Source of the DNA: Prevotella sp.
GTDB taxonomy: Bacteria > Bacteroidota > Bacteroidia > Bacteroidales > Bacteroidaceae
Direction of reading: 5' to 3'
Assembly: GCA_017940545.1 (NCBI GenBank)
Contig: JAGAYI010000052.1
Span: 1-33,275 of the forward strand
Length of the DNA: 33,275 nt
Below the pieces are notes generated by a model. The model ran no database searches. It was given only the letters and a program-made list of their open reading frames with translations, and was not told where the DNA came from. Position 1 is the stretch's first letter, and each line of letters begins with the position of its first letter. This document shows, in pieces, positions 1 to 7,602 of this stretch. The translations under genes were made by a program, and so were the position numbers.

Positions 1-740
1 AGCCACGCCCCCTTCCGCATCTTGCTGACAAAGCGGGGCAGGTCGTTCAGCAGAATGTTGCGGTTAATGTTTGCCATCACCAAGTCGAAGTCCTGCCCGA
101 CGCTGTCCAAAACCGCAGCATCGCCCAAGAGCGGGGTGAAACGGTCGTCCACCTGATTGATGACGGCGTTGTGGCGGGCATTGTCAGCACTCCATTCGTC
201 AATGTCGTAGCCCGTGGCCTGCTGCGCCCCGGCCTTCAGGGCCGCAATGGCCAGTATGCCCGTGCCCGTTCCGCAGTCGAGCACCCTGTCGGGGCGTTCT
301 TCCAGGTCGAGCAGTGCGGTGAGCATCAGCCGTGTCGTCTCGTGGTTCCCCGTCCCGAAGGCCAGTTTCGCGTCAATCTCTATGCTGATGCCGGCAGCGT
401 GCTGCGGCAGGTGGCGCCCGTCGTGCACCACTAACCGTCGGCCAATCTCAATAGGCTCAAAGCCCGCAGCCTCCCATTCGGCATTCCAGTCGCGGTTGTC
501 GGCCTCGCTCACCTCGTACGCTATCTGCACGTCGGCCATGGGGAAGTCCTGCAGCACCTCGTCGAGCACCTGCCGTTCGAAAACACTCTGCTGCACGTAG
601 CCCGTCACTCCGTTGTCAGTCTCCTCGAAACTCTCGAAACCCGCTTCGCCTGCCAGGGCAGCCAGCAGGTCGCGTGCGTCCTGCAAATTCTCCCCGTTGG
701 GGCATGCGACGGTGAATTTTACCTCAAAATACTTCATCAT
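1..740 (-). CDS. prmA: Ribosomal protein L11 methyltransferase, 3'-truncated by window edge
   Basis: PrmA transfers methyl groups from S-adenosylmethionine to ribosomal protein L11 in the cytoplasm. Reading the minus strand from the ATG at 740 gives an unbroken frame to base 1, about 246 codons. The N-terminal L11-recognition part contains 'NRDWNAEWE', followed by the family signature 'FGTGNHETTRLML' and the SAM-binding motif I 'VLDCGTGTGILAIAA'. The 'MANINRNILLNDLP' stretch matches the catalytic NPPY-like region of the family (here NIN). Bacteroidota PrmA proteins are somewhat longer, so the C-terminus lies beyond the window. Two ATGs are adjacent (740 and 737); either could start the protein. 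It is divergent from the 867 gene and has its own TACTTTTG -7 box at 757-764. The identification is firm. Confidence 0.95.
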   Translation of the reverse strand, partial: MMKYFEVKFTVACPNGENLQDARDLLAALAGEAGFESFEETDNGVTGYVQQSVFERQVLDEVLQDFPMADVQIAYEVSEADNRDWNAEWEAAGFEPIEIGRRLVVHDGRHLPQHAAGISIEIDAKLAFGTGNHETTRLMLTALLDLEERPDRVLDCGTGTGILAIAALKAGAQQATGYDIDEWSADNARHNAVINQVDDRFTPLLGDAAVLDSVGQDFDLVMANINRNILLNDLPRFVSKMRKGAW

Positions 741-756
741 TATGTTAATTTGCGCA

Positions 757-764
757 CAAAAGTA
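757..764 (-). promoter_or_regulatory. Putative -7 promoter box of prmA
   Basis: The minus strand reads TACTTTTG, which fits the Bacteroidota primary-sigma -7 consensus TAnnTTTG. It lies 17 bases upstream of the prmA ATG at 740. I do not see a convincing TTTG -33 element behind it. Confidence 0.5.
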
Positions 765-811
765 TAAAAAAATAGGGAAAAACCTACCTCGTTTTAGGGT
801 TTTTCCTTAAA

Positions 812-838
812 TTTGCATGAAAATTATCCATACTTTTG
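812..838 (+). promoter_or_regulatory. Putative promoter of the 867 secreted-protein gene
   Basis: TTTG at 812-815 and TACTTTTG at 831-838 resemble the Bacteroidota -33/-7 elements, with a 15-nt spacer that is shorter than usual. The -7 box is 28 nt upstream of the ATG at 867. It faces away from the prmA promoter, so the 741-866 gap is a divergent promoter region. Confidence 0.55.
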
Positions 839-866
839 TATCGTCAAACTATAAAAACGAGCAAAC

Positions 867-1724
867 ATGAAGAGATTAATTGTTTTGTCAGTCATTGCAG
901 CAGGCATGCCCCTGGGTCTTCTTGCCCAGGACGACATGTACTTTGTTCCCACCAAGGAACTGGCTGAGCAGACCGCACGTGAATACGGTATGCCGCGCGA
1001 CACCTATTATATAGGCTCCTCGCGCAGCGTCGATGAGTACAACCGTCGCGGCAGTTATGTGCAACATATAGACTCGCTGGGCAACGACTCGATTCATTTC
1101 GATGCCGTCGTGGGGGTCTATCCTGACTCTGCCACCGTCGAACCGTCCGACTACCGCTACACGCGCCGCATGAGCCGCTTCGACGGCTACGAGCCCAGCT
1201 CCGAATACTGGGCCGGCTATTACGACGGTCGCAACTCGTGGCACTCCCCTTGGTATTACGACACGTGGTACTACTCCCCCTGGCGTTACCGTTACGGCTG
1301 GTACGACCCCTGGTACGACCCCTGGTATTACGGCTACACCGGCTGGTACTCGCCCTGGCGTTACACGTGGTATGGCGGCTGGTACGGTGGCTGGTATGCA
1401 CCCCGCGTCAGCGTCATCACCTACTCGCGTCCCTACAGCCGAACCTATAGCCACTACGGCAGCCGCAGCGTGGCTCCCCGTGGCATCCGCAACGGCCACA
1501 GCACGCGCTACAGCCGCGGCACCTTCGGCGGCACAAGCGTACGCAACGGCACCTTCGGCGGTTCGCGCACCTATAGCAACACCCGCAGCACCTACACCCC
1601 GCGTTCCTCCAGCGGTGGCGGCTCGTTCGGTGGCGGCGGCTCGTTCGGTGGCGGCGGCGGTCACTTCGGCGGCGGAAGCCGTGGCGGTGGCGGCGGTGGC
1701 GGTCACTTCGGCGGACGGCGCTGA
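867..1724 (+). CDS. Secreted Tyr/Trp-rich, Gly-rich C-terminus protein of unknown function
   Basis: I do not recognise a family. The 285-aa product begins with a signal peptide (residues 1-20, ending GLLA before QDD). Residues 22-110 are ordinary and acidic. Residues 112-180 are extremely Tyr/Trp-rich, built from SPWYY, YDPWYDPW and WYGGWYGGW units; 'YSPWRY' occurs at about 136-141 and again at 161-166, suggesting internal duplication. Residues 180-245 are Arg/Ser/Tyr-rich with 'NGTFGGS'-type repeats. Residues 249-285 are almost pure Gly with Phe/His and end in RR. Such composition fits an extracellular or envelope-associated low-complexity or adhesive protein, but this is inference only. The ATG has its own promoter upstream and the gene lies 43 nt ahead of the OmpP1-like gene, probably co-transcribed with it. 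High GC in the Gly tract makes long antisense frames that I consider shadows. Confidence 0.85.
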   Translation: MKRLIVLSVIAAGMPLGLLAQDDMYFVPTKELAEQTAREYGMPRDTYYIGSSRSVDEYNRRGSYVQHIDSLGNDSIHFDAVVGVYPDSATVEPSDYRYTRRMSRFDGYEPSSEYWAGYYDGRNSWHSPWYYDTWYYSPWRYRYGWYDPWYDPWYYGYTGWYSPWRYTWYGGWYGGWYAPRVSVITYSRPYSRTYSHYGSRSVAPRGIRNGHSTRYSRGTFGGTSVRNGTFGGSRTYSNTRSTYTPRSSSGGGSFGGGGSFGGGGGHFGGGSRGGGGGGGHFGGRR

Positions 1725-1767
1725 GAGTTACGGTCACGGCTATTATGAATTATAAACTATTATTATT

Positions 1768-3345
1768 ATGAAAAAAATATTTTTAGCCACCCTGCTTGCA
1801 GCATCAGTCGTGCCTGCAACGTCACAGGAAACCTACGAGAACGCGAAGGTCATTGCAGAAGACCTTAACGGCACAGCACGCTACGTCGGCATGGGCGGAG
1901 CCATGGAGGCACTCGGAGCCGACATCTCTACCATCGCCTCCAACCCCGCAGGCATCGGACTCTTCCGTCGCTCCACTGCCAGCGTGTCCTTCGGCTTCGT
2001 GTCGCAGGGCGATGCCGCCAGCATGTCGGGTGCAAAGGCCACCTACGGCTCGTTCGACCAGGCAGGCTTCGTCTGGAGCACCAACACCAGCGGTAAGAAA
2101 CAGTCGTTCTTCAACTTCGCCTTCAACTACCACAAGAGCCGTAACTTCGACTACATTCTGGCCGCTGCGTCGCCGCTCTACTATGCCTCGCAGAACAAGC
2201 TCACCTTTGCCAAGGCAACCAACTACCTGCTCTACGAGTACAAGGCTGACGGAGTGCCCGACTTCGACCACCCATACCTCTCGTGCAGCCAGATTGACGG
2301 CATCTACGCCAAGGCATACAACAAAGAGCTCAACCAGTGGACCTACGTCGATGCCTCCGGCTACGACATGCGCCGTGCCCACAAGGGCTACGTCGGCGAG
2401 TACGACTTCAACCTGAGCGGCAACATCAACAACCAGGTCTATCTCGGACTCAGCGTCGGCATACACGACGTGCACTACCGTCATCACGGGGAATATACCG
2501 AGAACATGGACCCTGTCACCGTAGAGCCCTACGACCTCACCGTCAGCGAAGACCGCCGCATCACCGGAACAGGCTACGACGTCAAGTTCGGAGCCATCTT
2601 CCGCCCCATCGACTACTCGCCCTTCCGCTTTGGACTCTACGTGCACACACCCACGTTCTACACCCTCACCACCAGCAACGAAACCGTCGTCCTCGACGGA
2701 GCCGCCACCGTGTCGTCAGGCGAGTCCTACAAGTTCAAGCTCCACACCCCCTGGAAGTTCGGAGCCAGCATTGGCCACACCATCGGCACACAGCTTGCAC
2801 TGGGCGCTACCTACGAGTACGCCAGCTATGGCAGCACCGACACACGCTACATCACCGGCTCCTACTACAACTACTGGAACAACTACAGCTACGACCGCTC
2901 CGAGAGCGACGAGCTGATGAACGAGCACACCGAGAACACCCTGAAGGGCGTGCACACCCTGAAGCTTGGCGCAGAGCTTAAGCCAACCGACGACCTCGCC
3001 GTGCGCGTGGGTTACAACTACGTATCGCCCATGTACGAAAGCGAGGGCTTCAAGGACGTCACCATCGACTCTGACGGAACGTTCACCGCCTCTGCCACCG
3101 ACTACACCAACTGGCGGGCCACCCACCGCGTAACGGCAGGCGTGGGCTACACACTCGGGCAGTTCAACCTCTCGGCAGCCTACCAGCTCAGCACCACACG
3201 CGGCGACTTCTCACCCTTCTGCAACTACGTCGGCTCATACGATGCCGGTGACGCCGGTACCGTTCCCCTCGAGAACGTTGCCGACCCCGTGAAGGTCAAG
3301 AACACCCGCCACCAGCTGCTCTTCACTCTGGGCTACACCTTCTGA
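1768..3345 (+). CDS. OmpP1/FadL/TodX-family outer-membrane protein
   Basis: The 525-aa product has a signal peptide (about residues 1-19, 'LLAASVVPATSQ') and then the family hallmark near the mature N-terminus: 'ARYVGMGGAMEALGADISTIASNPAGIGLF', with the NPAG motif. The rest is a run of alternating, aromatic-rich beta strands ending in '...LLFTLGYTF', a C-terminal Phe typical of outer-membrane barrels recognised by the BAM complex. FadL/TodX relatives import hydrophobic compounds, but many Bacteroidota members have no known substrate, so only the fold and location are claimed. Residues 365-385 hold an Asn/Tyr/Ser-rich loop, probably surface-exposed. The gene follows the Gly-rich secreted protein by 43 nt and ends just before a strong hairpin, so these two form a likely two-gene unit. 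Confidence 0.85.
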   Translation: MKKIFLATLLAASVVPATSQETYENAKVIAEDLNGTARYVGMGGAMEALGADISTIASNPAGIGLFRRSTASVSFGFVSQGDAASMSGAKATYGSFDQAGFVWSTNTSGKKQSFFNFAFNYHKSRNFDYILAAASPLYYASQNKLTFAKATNYLLYEYKADGVPDFDHPYLSCSQIDGIYAKAYNKELNQWTYVDASGYDMRRAHKGYVGEYDFNLSGNINNQVYLGLSVGIHDVHYRHHGEYTENMDPVTVEPYDLTVSEDRRITGTGYDVKFGAIFRPIDYSPFRFGLYVHTPTFYTLTTSNETVVLDGAATVSSGESYKFKLHTPWKFGASIGHTIGTQLALGATYEYASYGSTDTRYITGSYYNYWNNYSYDRSESDELMNEHTENTLKGVHTLKLGAELKPTDDLAVRVGYNYVSPMYESEGFKDVTIDSDGTFTASATDYTNWRATHRVTAGVGYTLGQFNLSAAYQLSTTRGDFSPFCNYVGSYDAGDAGTVPLENVADPVKVKNTRHQLLFTLGYTF

Positions 3346-3379
3346 CGCAATACCTATTTATATATATATATATATAGCG

Positions 3380-3420
3380 ACGGCAGCCATATACTCCATC
3401 GGTGAGTATATGGCTGCCGT
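3380..3420 (+). terminator. Perfect 17-bp stem hairpin after the OmpP1-like gene
   Basis: Arms 3380-3396 and 3404-3420 are perfectly complementary with a 7-nt loop. It lies 34 nt after the stop codon at 3345 and just after a (TA)n tract at 3359-3375. The following bases (TGTATT) are only a weak T-tract, so it may act as a terminator or as an RNA 3'-end stabiliser. Confidence 0.65.
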
Positions 3421-3900
3421 TGTATTCCCCTGTTCCTTTACCTTTGGGAAACCGGAAGGGGGGGTGGGGGAAACTGGGAGAAACCCCGGGGGAAGCGGGG
3501 ACTTAGGGTAGGGGAAGCAGGGAGAAACTGCCGGGGAAGCAGGAACACAGCGGCCGCTGTTCATTCTAACAGCGGGCGGTGTGACCTTTTTTTTCGGTCG
3601 GCTCTGATTTCTGACGGTTATGTAACCGTTTGGCTTGCACCGACATTGCTGAAAAACAATGTCAATGCAAAGGTAAAAAAAATTCCGTAACTTTGCAAGC
3701 GTATGAAACAGTTTATTTGTCGCAAGTCATATATTTCTTCGCTGTTAACATTTTTTTTTTTTTTGCGTGCGTTTGCAAAAATTGTTATACCTTTGCGAAC
3801 GGAAATACATGATAAAGACTTAACAATGGGTATTTACTATACCTATATAAATATAGATTAAAATTACATTTATAGTCCTTTTTAGGAGAATTAATTGCCA
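3421..3900. other. Gene-free stretch with G-tract cluster, NotI-type palindrome and T14 run
   Basis: No convincing gene is seen here. 3445-3545 is a purine-rich strand with at least eight runs of three or more G, in two imperfect copies of a GGGAGAAAC...CCGGGGGAAGC unit (starting near 3476 and 3520). 3548-3559 is the palindrome CAGCGGCCGCTG. 3751-3764 is a run of 14 T. TAnnTTTG boxes occur at 3688-3695 and 3788-3795. Confidence 0.6.
3762..3795 (+). promoter_or_regulatory. Putative promoter of the DUF4105 gene
   Basis: TACCTTTG at 3788-3795 matches the -7 consensus. A TTTG at the very end of the T14 run (3762-3765) gives a 22-nt spacer, and another TTTG at 3772-3775 gives 12 nt. The box is about 105 nt upstream of the ATG at 3901. 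A second box, TAACTTTG at 3688-3695, is an alternative. Confidence 0.5.
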
Positions 3901-5184
3901 ATGAACCGAGTACGAATTATGGCTATTGCTCATGGTATCTTGTCACGGACGCTGATGTTGCTGGTTGCAATATTGACGGCCTGCTTGGGGATGAAAGCCC
4001 AGGCAGCGGCCGGCGAACCTGCAGACAGCACGCGGTCGGCCGACGAGGCACAGCTGGACTCGCTGCGCTTGCGCGACGATTTTGTGACGGCCAGTATGCT
4101 CGTCACTACGCCAGGCCCCAGCCTTTATTCTGCATTGGGCCATGCCGCGATACGCATGGAGTGTCCACACTTCGGGCTTGACATCTGCTTCTCTTATCAG
4201 TCCATGGGCGAGCCGACGCTTACTGACTACATCCGGTTCTTCAGCGGCCAGTTGTCGGCCGGCTTCATTGCCATGAAAACCGCCGACTATCTGTCTGTCA
4301 GCCGTGAGGAGGGTCGTGGCATAAAGCAATACACCCTCAACCTGACTCCCCGCCAGAAACAAGAGCTGTGGCGGCGGTTGGACAACAACATGATGGAGGG
4401 CTTGTCAACGCAGTTCGATTTCCTCCTGCACAACTGCACCAGCATGAGCCTGGCAGCAGCGGGCAGTCAGCTGAATGGCGAACACTTTGAAGTGCGCCAG
4501 TGGCCTGAGTCAATGCGGCGCGACTGTCCAATCCCTATTTTCTGTTCTGCTACACCCCATACGCCGTGGATGCAGTTTGTGCTGGTCACCATTTCTGGCT
4601 CCTCCGGCGACGATCCTGACATTCCCCGCGAGTTGTTAGTCTCTCCCGAAACGGTGGGTGAGGTGCTGGAGCATACTGTCATTGTAGGTTCCGACGGCAC
4701 TGAGCGCCCGGCACTGACGGGCAAACCCCAGACGCTGATGGCGCAGACCTACTATGAGTACCCCACGCCGTTCACCCCCCTGTGGCTGTCGGCAATGTTG
4801 CTGGTGCTGGTGCTACTGCTCACCGTGGGCGAGTGGCGCGGCCACTGGCAGCGGGCAGCGCGGGTGGCCGATGTGCTGTTGCTGGTTGGGCAGGCGGTGC
4901 TGGGTTTACTGTTGGCGTATATCGTGTTCTTCGGCAACCTCTACGAGCAGCACTGGAACTGGTGCCTGCTCCTGTTCAGCCCCCTGCCACTGCTGGTGTG
5001 GCTCTGCTGCCGGCGGCGGGCGGCATTTGGCCGGGTGTGCCTGGCCTATGGCTGCGTGCTGCTGTTGCTTGCAGTGGTCGTGCCGCTCGTCTCCTACCAG
5101 CTGCTGGCAGCCCACAGGCTGTTGGCCATCGCCGGCTTTGTCAGATGTCTGGCCAACGGCACAGGCATTGCTAAGAAAAGATGA
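3901..5184 (+). CDS. DUF4105 / Lnb N-terminal periplasmic domain membrane protein
   Basis: The 427-aa product carries the DUF4105 (Lnb-type) domain, related in fold to NlpC/P60 and CHAP cysteine enzymes. Lnb proteins of some Gram-positives move an acyl chain within lipoproteins; the Bacteroidota homologues are not characterised to my knowledge. An N-terminal hydrophobic segment (about residues 15-34) is a signal peptide or anchor. The domain shows the expected pair of candidate catalytic residues: His81 in 'SALGHAAIR' and Cys179 in 'LLHNCTS'. Between them are 'FFSGQLSAGFIAMKTADYL' and 'YTLNLTPRQKQELWRRL', both typical of the family. After about residue 285 there are four hydrophobic helices ('LWLSAMLLVLVLLL', 'VADVLLLVGQAVLGLLLAYIV', 'WCLLLFSPLPLLVWL', 'CVLLLLAVVVPLVSY'). 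ATG 3901 follows AGGAG at 3884-3888; a TTG at 3895 is in frame but less likely. Confidence 0.8.
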   Translation: MNRVRIMAIAHGILSRTLMLLVAILTACLGMKAQAAAGEPADSTRSADEAQLDSLRLRDDFVTASMLVTTPGPSLYSALGHAAIRMECPHFGLDICFSYQSMGEPTLTDYIRFFSGQLSAGFIAMKTADYLSVSREEGRGIKQYTLNLTPRQKQELWRRLDNNMMEGLSTQFDFLLHNCTSMSLAAAGSQLNGEHFEVRQWPESMRRDCPIPIFCSATPHTPWMQFVLVTISGSSGDDPDIPRELLVSPETVGEVLEHTVIVGSDGTERPALTGKPQTLMAQTYYEYPTPFTPLWLSAMLLVLVLLLTVGEWRGHWQRAARVADVLLLVGQAVLGLLLAYIVFFGNLYEQHWNWCLLLFSPLPLLVWLCCRRRAAFGRVCLAYGCVLLLLAVVVPLVSYQLLAAHRLLAIAGFVRCLANGTGIAKKR

Positions 5185-5228
5185 TTTTTTTTTCTAACAT
5201 TCATATTAATTTTTTAAACGTAAAAACA

Positions 5229-6692
5229 ATGAAAAAGTCAATTACACAAAAGTTTTTCAGGCTCGCACTGCTATGCGCCGTGTGGGCTGGAGTGTCGGTG
5301 GAGTCATTCGCTAATACAGGAACAGATTATTATGTTAAAGTAGATGTTTTCTCAAGTCCTACAGCAGCTGCAAAGGTTTACCGCGCTACAAGTAATAACG
5401 GAGCTAATAAAAGTAGTGAACGTTATGAAATTTCTGATAGGGCCACGAGTACACCAAACGCCCAACGCCTCTACTTCTCCTTCGAGAATAAATCAGCCGT
5501 TTACAAATTCGAAGGGTGGAGCCTTAACAATCCTGCTACATCAGGCTTTAGTTCGTCAAGTCAAACATGGAATACTACGTTTAATTATACTACAAATTCT
5601 AACACAGTAAATAAAGTCTATGCCAATTTCTCCTTCTACATTTGGGTTGCTGATGCCAGTGACATCACCGGAGGAACGGCAACAATAGAAAATGCCACCA
5701 CCGCTGGTAAAACCACCTTCTTCGCTGGCAACAAAGCCAAATTAACGGCTACTCCCGCTTTGGGTTATGAGTTTGCAGGCTGGCAGAGGAAAGCCTACGG
5801 CGCATCTGCCTATGGTAGCGATGTTGTCAGCACCAGCGCAACGTATGAATTGACTGTAGCCGAGGGCGATGCAGGCTATACCTATAAGCCAATCTTTAAT
5901 GCAATACCTGTCGAAGGAATAACGTTTGGTGATGATGAGATCGTAATCGACGGTACCGCAGAGGAGGTATCGGGTGCTATTGAAGGACTGAAGGCATCCA
6001 CAGTCATACTCTCTCGTCCGTTTGTTTCCAGCACGGCCTCTACCGTTATGCTGCCCTTCGATTTCGATCTTGCTACATTCAGCACCGGCAAATTCTATAC
6101 GTTCGGCGGCGTTAGCTACGAAGAAAGCGAGAGCAAGTGGGTGGCAGACATGAATGAGGTGAACAGCATCTCGGCCAACACGCCGTATCTGTTCATGCCT
6201 GATGGAAATTTGACCGAGCTGGAATTCACCTCTGACAGTGGCATCGCCTTGAAGAATGTTGCCCAAGGCTCAACTGGGAAAGACGACTGGACCTTCAGTG
6301 GCACTTTCGATAAACTGACCTACGGCGATAATCTGACCGCTGAATACGTCTATGGCTTTGCCGGTGCCGCTCAGAGCGGAGCAGGCCTGGATGATGTCAA
6401 AGTCGGCGATTTCGTTAGAGCAGGCAGTGGTGCCACCATTTTGCCCACCCGCTGCTATCTGACCCGTGCAGACGAGCTGGTAGCCGCCCCCATGCACCGT
6501 GCTGCTGCGGCTCCCACCTCCATCGAGGTGCGCCTGCACAACAGTGACGGACAGGTCACCAAGCTCGACGAGCAGCTGAAGGTGGTCGATGACGCAGACC
6601 AGTGGTACACCATCGACGGACGCAAGCTCAGCGGACAGCCCACCACAAAGGGTATCTTCATCAAGAATGGAAAGAAATACATCAATAAATAA
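5229..6692 (+). CDS. Secreted InlB-like repeat protein with Prevotella-type C-terminal tail
   Basis: The frame is open upstream, but ATG 5229 begins a clean signal peptide (MKKSITQKFFRLALLCAVWAG...) and is preferred. The 487-aa product contains two segments of the InlB/Listeria-Bacteroides repeat type, each with an aromatic-Gly-Trp core: 'YKFEGWSLN' (about residue 92) and 'YEFAGWQRKAYG' (about residue 182), the second closing with 'YTYKPIFNAIP'. A longer domain of unknown family follows, with 'MLPFDFDLATFSTGKFYTFGG' and 'NSISANTPYLFMPDG', often seen in large Prevotella surface proteins. It ends 'WYTIDGRKLSGQPTTKGIFIKNGKKYINK', a tail common on Prevotella secreted proteins and reminiscent of T9SS-type sorting tails, although I cannot show that such secretion operates. 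A peptide gene follows 15 nt later. Role unknown; surface or extracellular location is inferred. Confidence 0.8.
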   Translation: MKKSITQKFFRLALLCAVWAGVSVESFANTGTDYYVKVDVFSSPTAAAKVYRATSNNGANKSSERYEISDRATSTPNAQRLYFSFENKSAVYKFEGWSLNNPATSGFSSSSQTWNTTFNYTTNSNTVNKVYANFSFYIWVADASDITGGTATIENATTAGKTTFFAGNKAKLTATPALGYEFAGWQRKAYGASAYGSDVVSTSATYELTVAEGDAGYTYKPIFNAIPVEGITFGDDEIVIDGTAEEVSGAIEGLKASTVILSRPFVSSTASTVMLPFDFDLATFSTGKFYTFGGVSYEESESKWVADMNEVNSISANTPYLFMPDGNLTELEFTSDSGIALKNVAQGSTGKDDWTFSGTFDKLTYGDNLTAEYVYGFAGAAQSGAGLDDVKVGDFVRAGSGATILPTRCYLTRADELVAAPMHRAAAAPTSIEVRLHNSDGQVTKLDEQLKVVDDADQWYTIDGRKLSGQPTTKGIFIKNGKKYINK

Positions 6693-6707
6693 ACATTTAA
6701 GACAATT

Positions 6708-6851
6708 ATGAAAAAGAAAGATTATCAGATGTTGAGCCTGAGAGTCATCCGCTTACAGGGGAAGGCTTCTCTCTTGGCAAGCAGTGGCGACGGCACAGGT
6801 CCTATAGCTGGAACAACAACCCCGTCCGTGTATCACGGCACGTTCCAGTGA
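6708..6851 (+). CDS. Small 47-aa peptide following the secreted repeat protein
   Basis: ATG 6708 to TGA 6851 encodes MKKKDYQMLSLRVIRLQG followed by 'KASLLASSGDGTGPIAG...YHGTFQ'. It resembles short Prevotella/Bacteroides peptides that start MKKK-Y, have a 'VV.LQ' core and then 'LLAGSG', and whose function is unknown. It starts 15 nt after the upstream gene with an AATT-rich gap and is followed by a strong terminator, so both are probably one transcript. It is too short for domain assignment; the similarity is by eye. Confidence 0.6.
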   Translation: MKKKDYQMLSLRVIRLQGKASLLASSGDGTGPIAGTTTPSVYHGTFQ

Positions 6852-6874
6852 TGCTGCCGCACAAAACCTAACTG

Positions 6875-6913
6875 AAAGAGGGCGTGTCAAAATATTTGAC
6901 ACATCCTCTTTTT
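6875..6913 (+). terminator. Rho-independent terminator
   Basis: AAAGAGG (6875-6881) pairs with CCTCTTT (6905-6911), and GTGTCAAA (6884-6891) pairs with TTTGACAC (6895-6902). They are separated by a 2x2 internal mismatch and a 3-nt loop, and a TTTTT run overlaps the 3' end. It closes the 5229-6851 unit. Confidence 0.85.
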
Positions 6914-6994
6914 ATGTAAAACCCCGACTTGAATAAGCTACAATAACTCAATGCTTAGGCTTATTCAGTTAAAATATAACAACAACAAAGATTT

Positions 6995-7573
6995 ATGAGT
7001 CAGATATTCCGCTTTTCAATGCCTTTGTTGCAAATAGCATTCGCTTCAGCAGTATTGTCAACGCTACTTTTCGTAGTAGCCAGTCCCTTTATTGGCGTTA
7101 TTACTTATAACTCATTCCCCATCCAATGGGTCTATATGTCAGCTCACCTGCTTGGTGGCTTCGGCGTGGGCACACTATTGTGGGCCGTTATTTCAGGACC
7201 TGCCAGGAACAGTAAACACTACTGGTTGCAATGCGGAGCCGTTGTGTCGTTGGTACTGTACCATTTGGTAGCTGCTGTCGCCTATAGTCTCATGTTCGGC
7301 TATGGGTCCTATAGAATGACGATGCTGTTCTGGTGGGTTAGAATGCTGCTGATTCTGACAATTGTGATCAAATTTATCACGATTTACGACGAATTACTGC
7401 GGATAACTGGAATTCTGCTGCTGTTGGCGATGGTTGCCAGTTGTCCCTTTTCGCTGTCCGAAGGCTGGGGCTTAGTACAGTGGATAGTGGCTAAAGTGGC
7501 AGCGTTATTACTGGCAATAATGCTCTATATTAACGCTAAATTTGCGACCGCTTATTCGAAAAGCAGAAGATAA
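6995..7573 (+). CDS. Polytopic membrane protein of unknown function
   Basis: I do not recognise a family. The 192-aa product has about six hydrophobic helices: residues 9-36, 43-66, 78-102, 108-128, 134-150 and 156-178. It has a short basic C-terminus (SKSRR). There are no obvious catalytic motifs. It lies alone, after a terminator and convergent with tamB (29-nt gap at 7574-7602). I see no TAnnTTTG box upstream. The leader at 6940-6977 contains a loose inverted repeat (AATAAGC ... GCTTATT). Base use is lower in GC than in the neighbouring tamB gene, which could mean separate ancestry. Confidence 0.7.
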   Translation: MSQIFRFSMPLLQIAFASAVLSTLLFVVASPFIGVITYNSFPIQWVYMSAHLLGGFGVGTLLWAVISGPARNSKHYWLQCGAVVSLVLYHLVAAVAYSLMFGYGSYRMTMLFWWVRMLLILTIVIKFITIYDELLRITGILLLLAMVASCPFSLSEGWGLVQWIVAKVAALLLAIMLYINAKFATAYSKSRR

Positions 7574-7602
7574 CGATAAAAGAAATGGACGGAAACAGCT
7601 TT

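Noticed and set aside
888-1706. 272-aa Ala/Thr-rich minus-strand frame
   Set aside because: It mirrors the Tyr/Trp/Gly codon bias of the 867 gene, has no promoter or signal, and the plus-strand product has a proper signal peptide.
3358-3564. 68-aa minus-strand frame rich in Pro/Ser
   Set aside because: It is a translation of the G-tract cluster and the terminator hairpin; composition is low-complexity.
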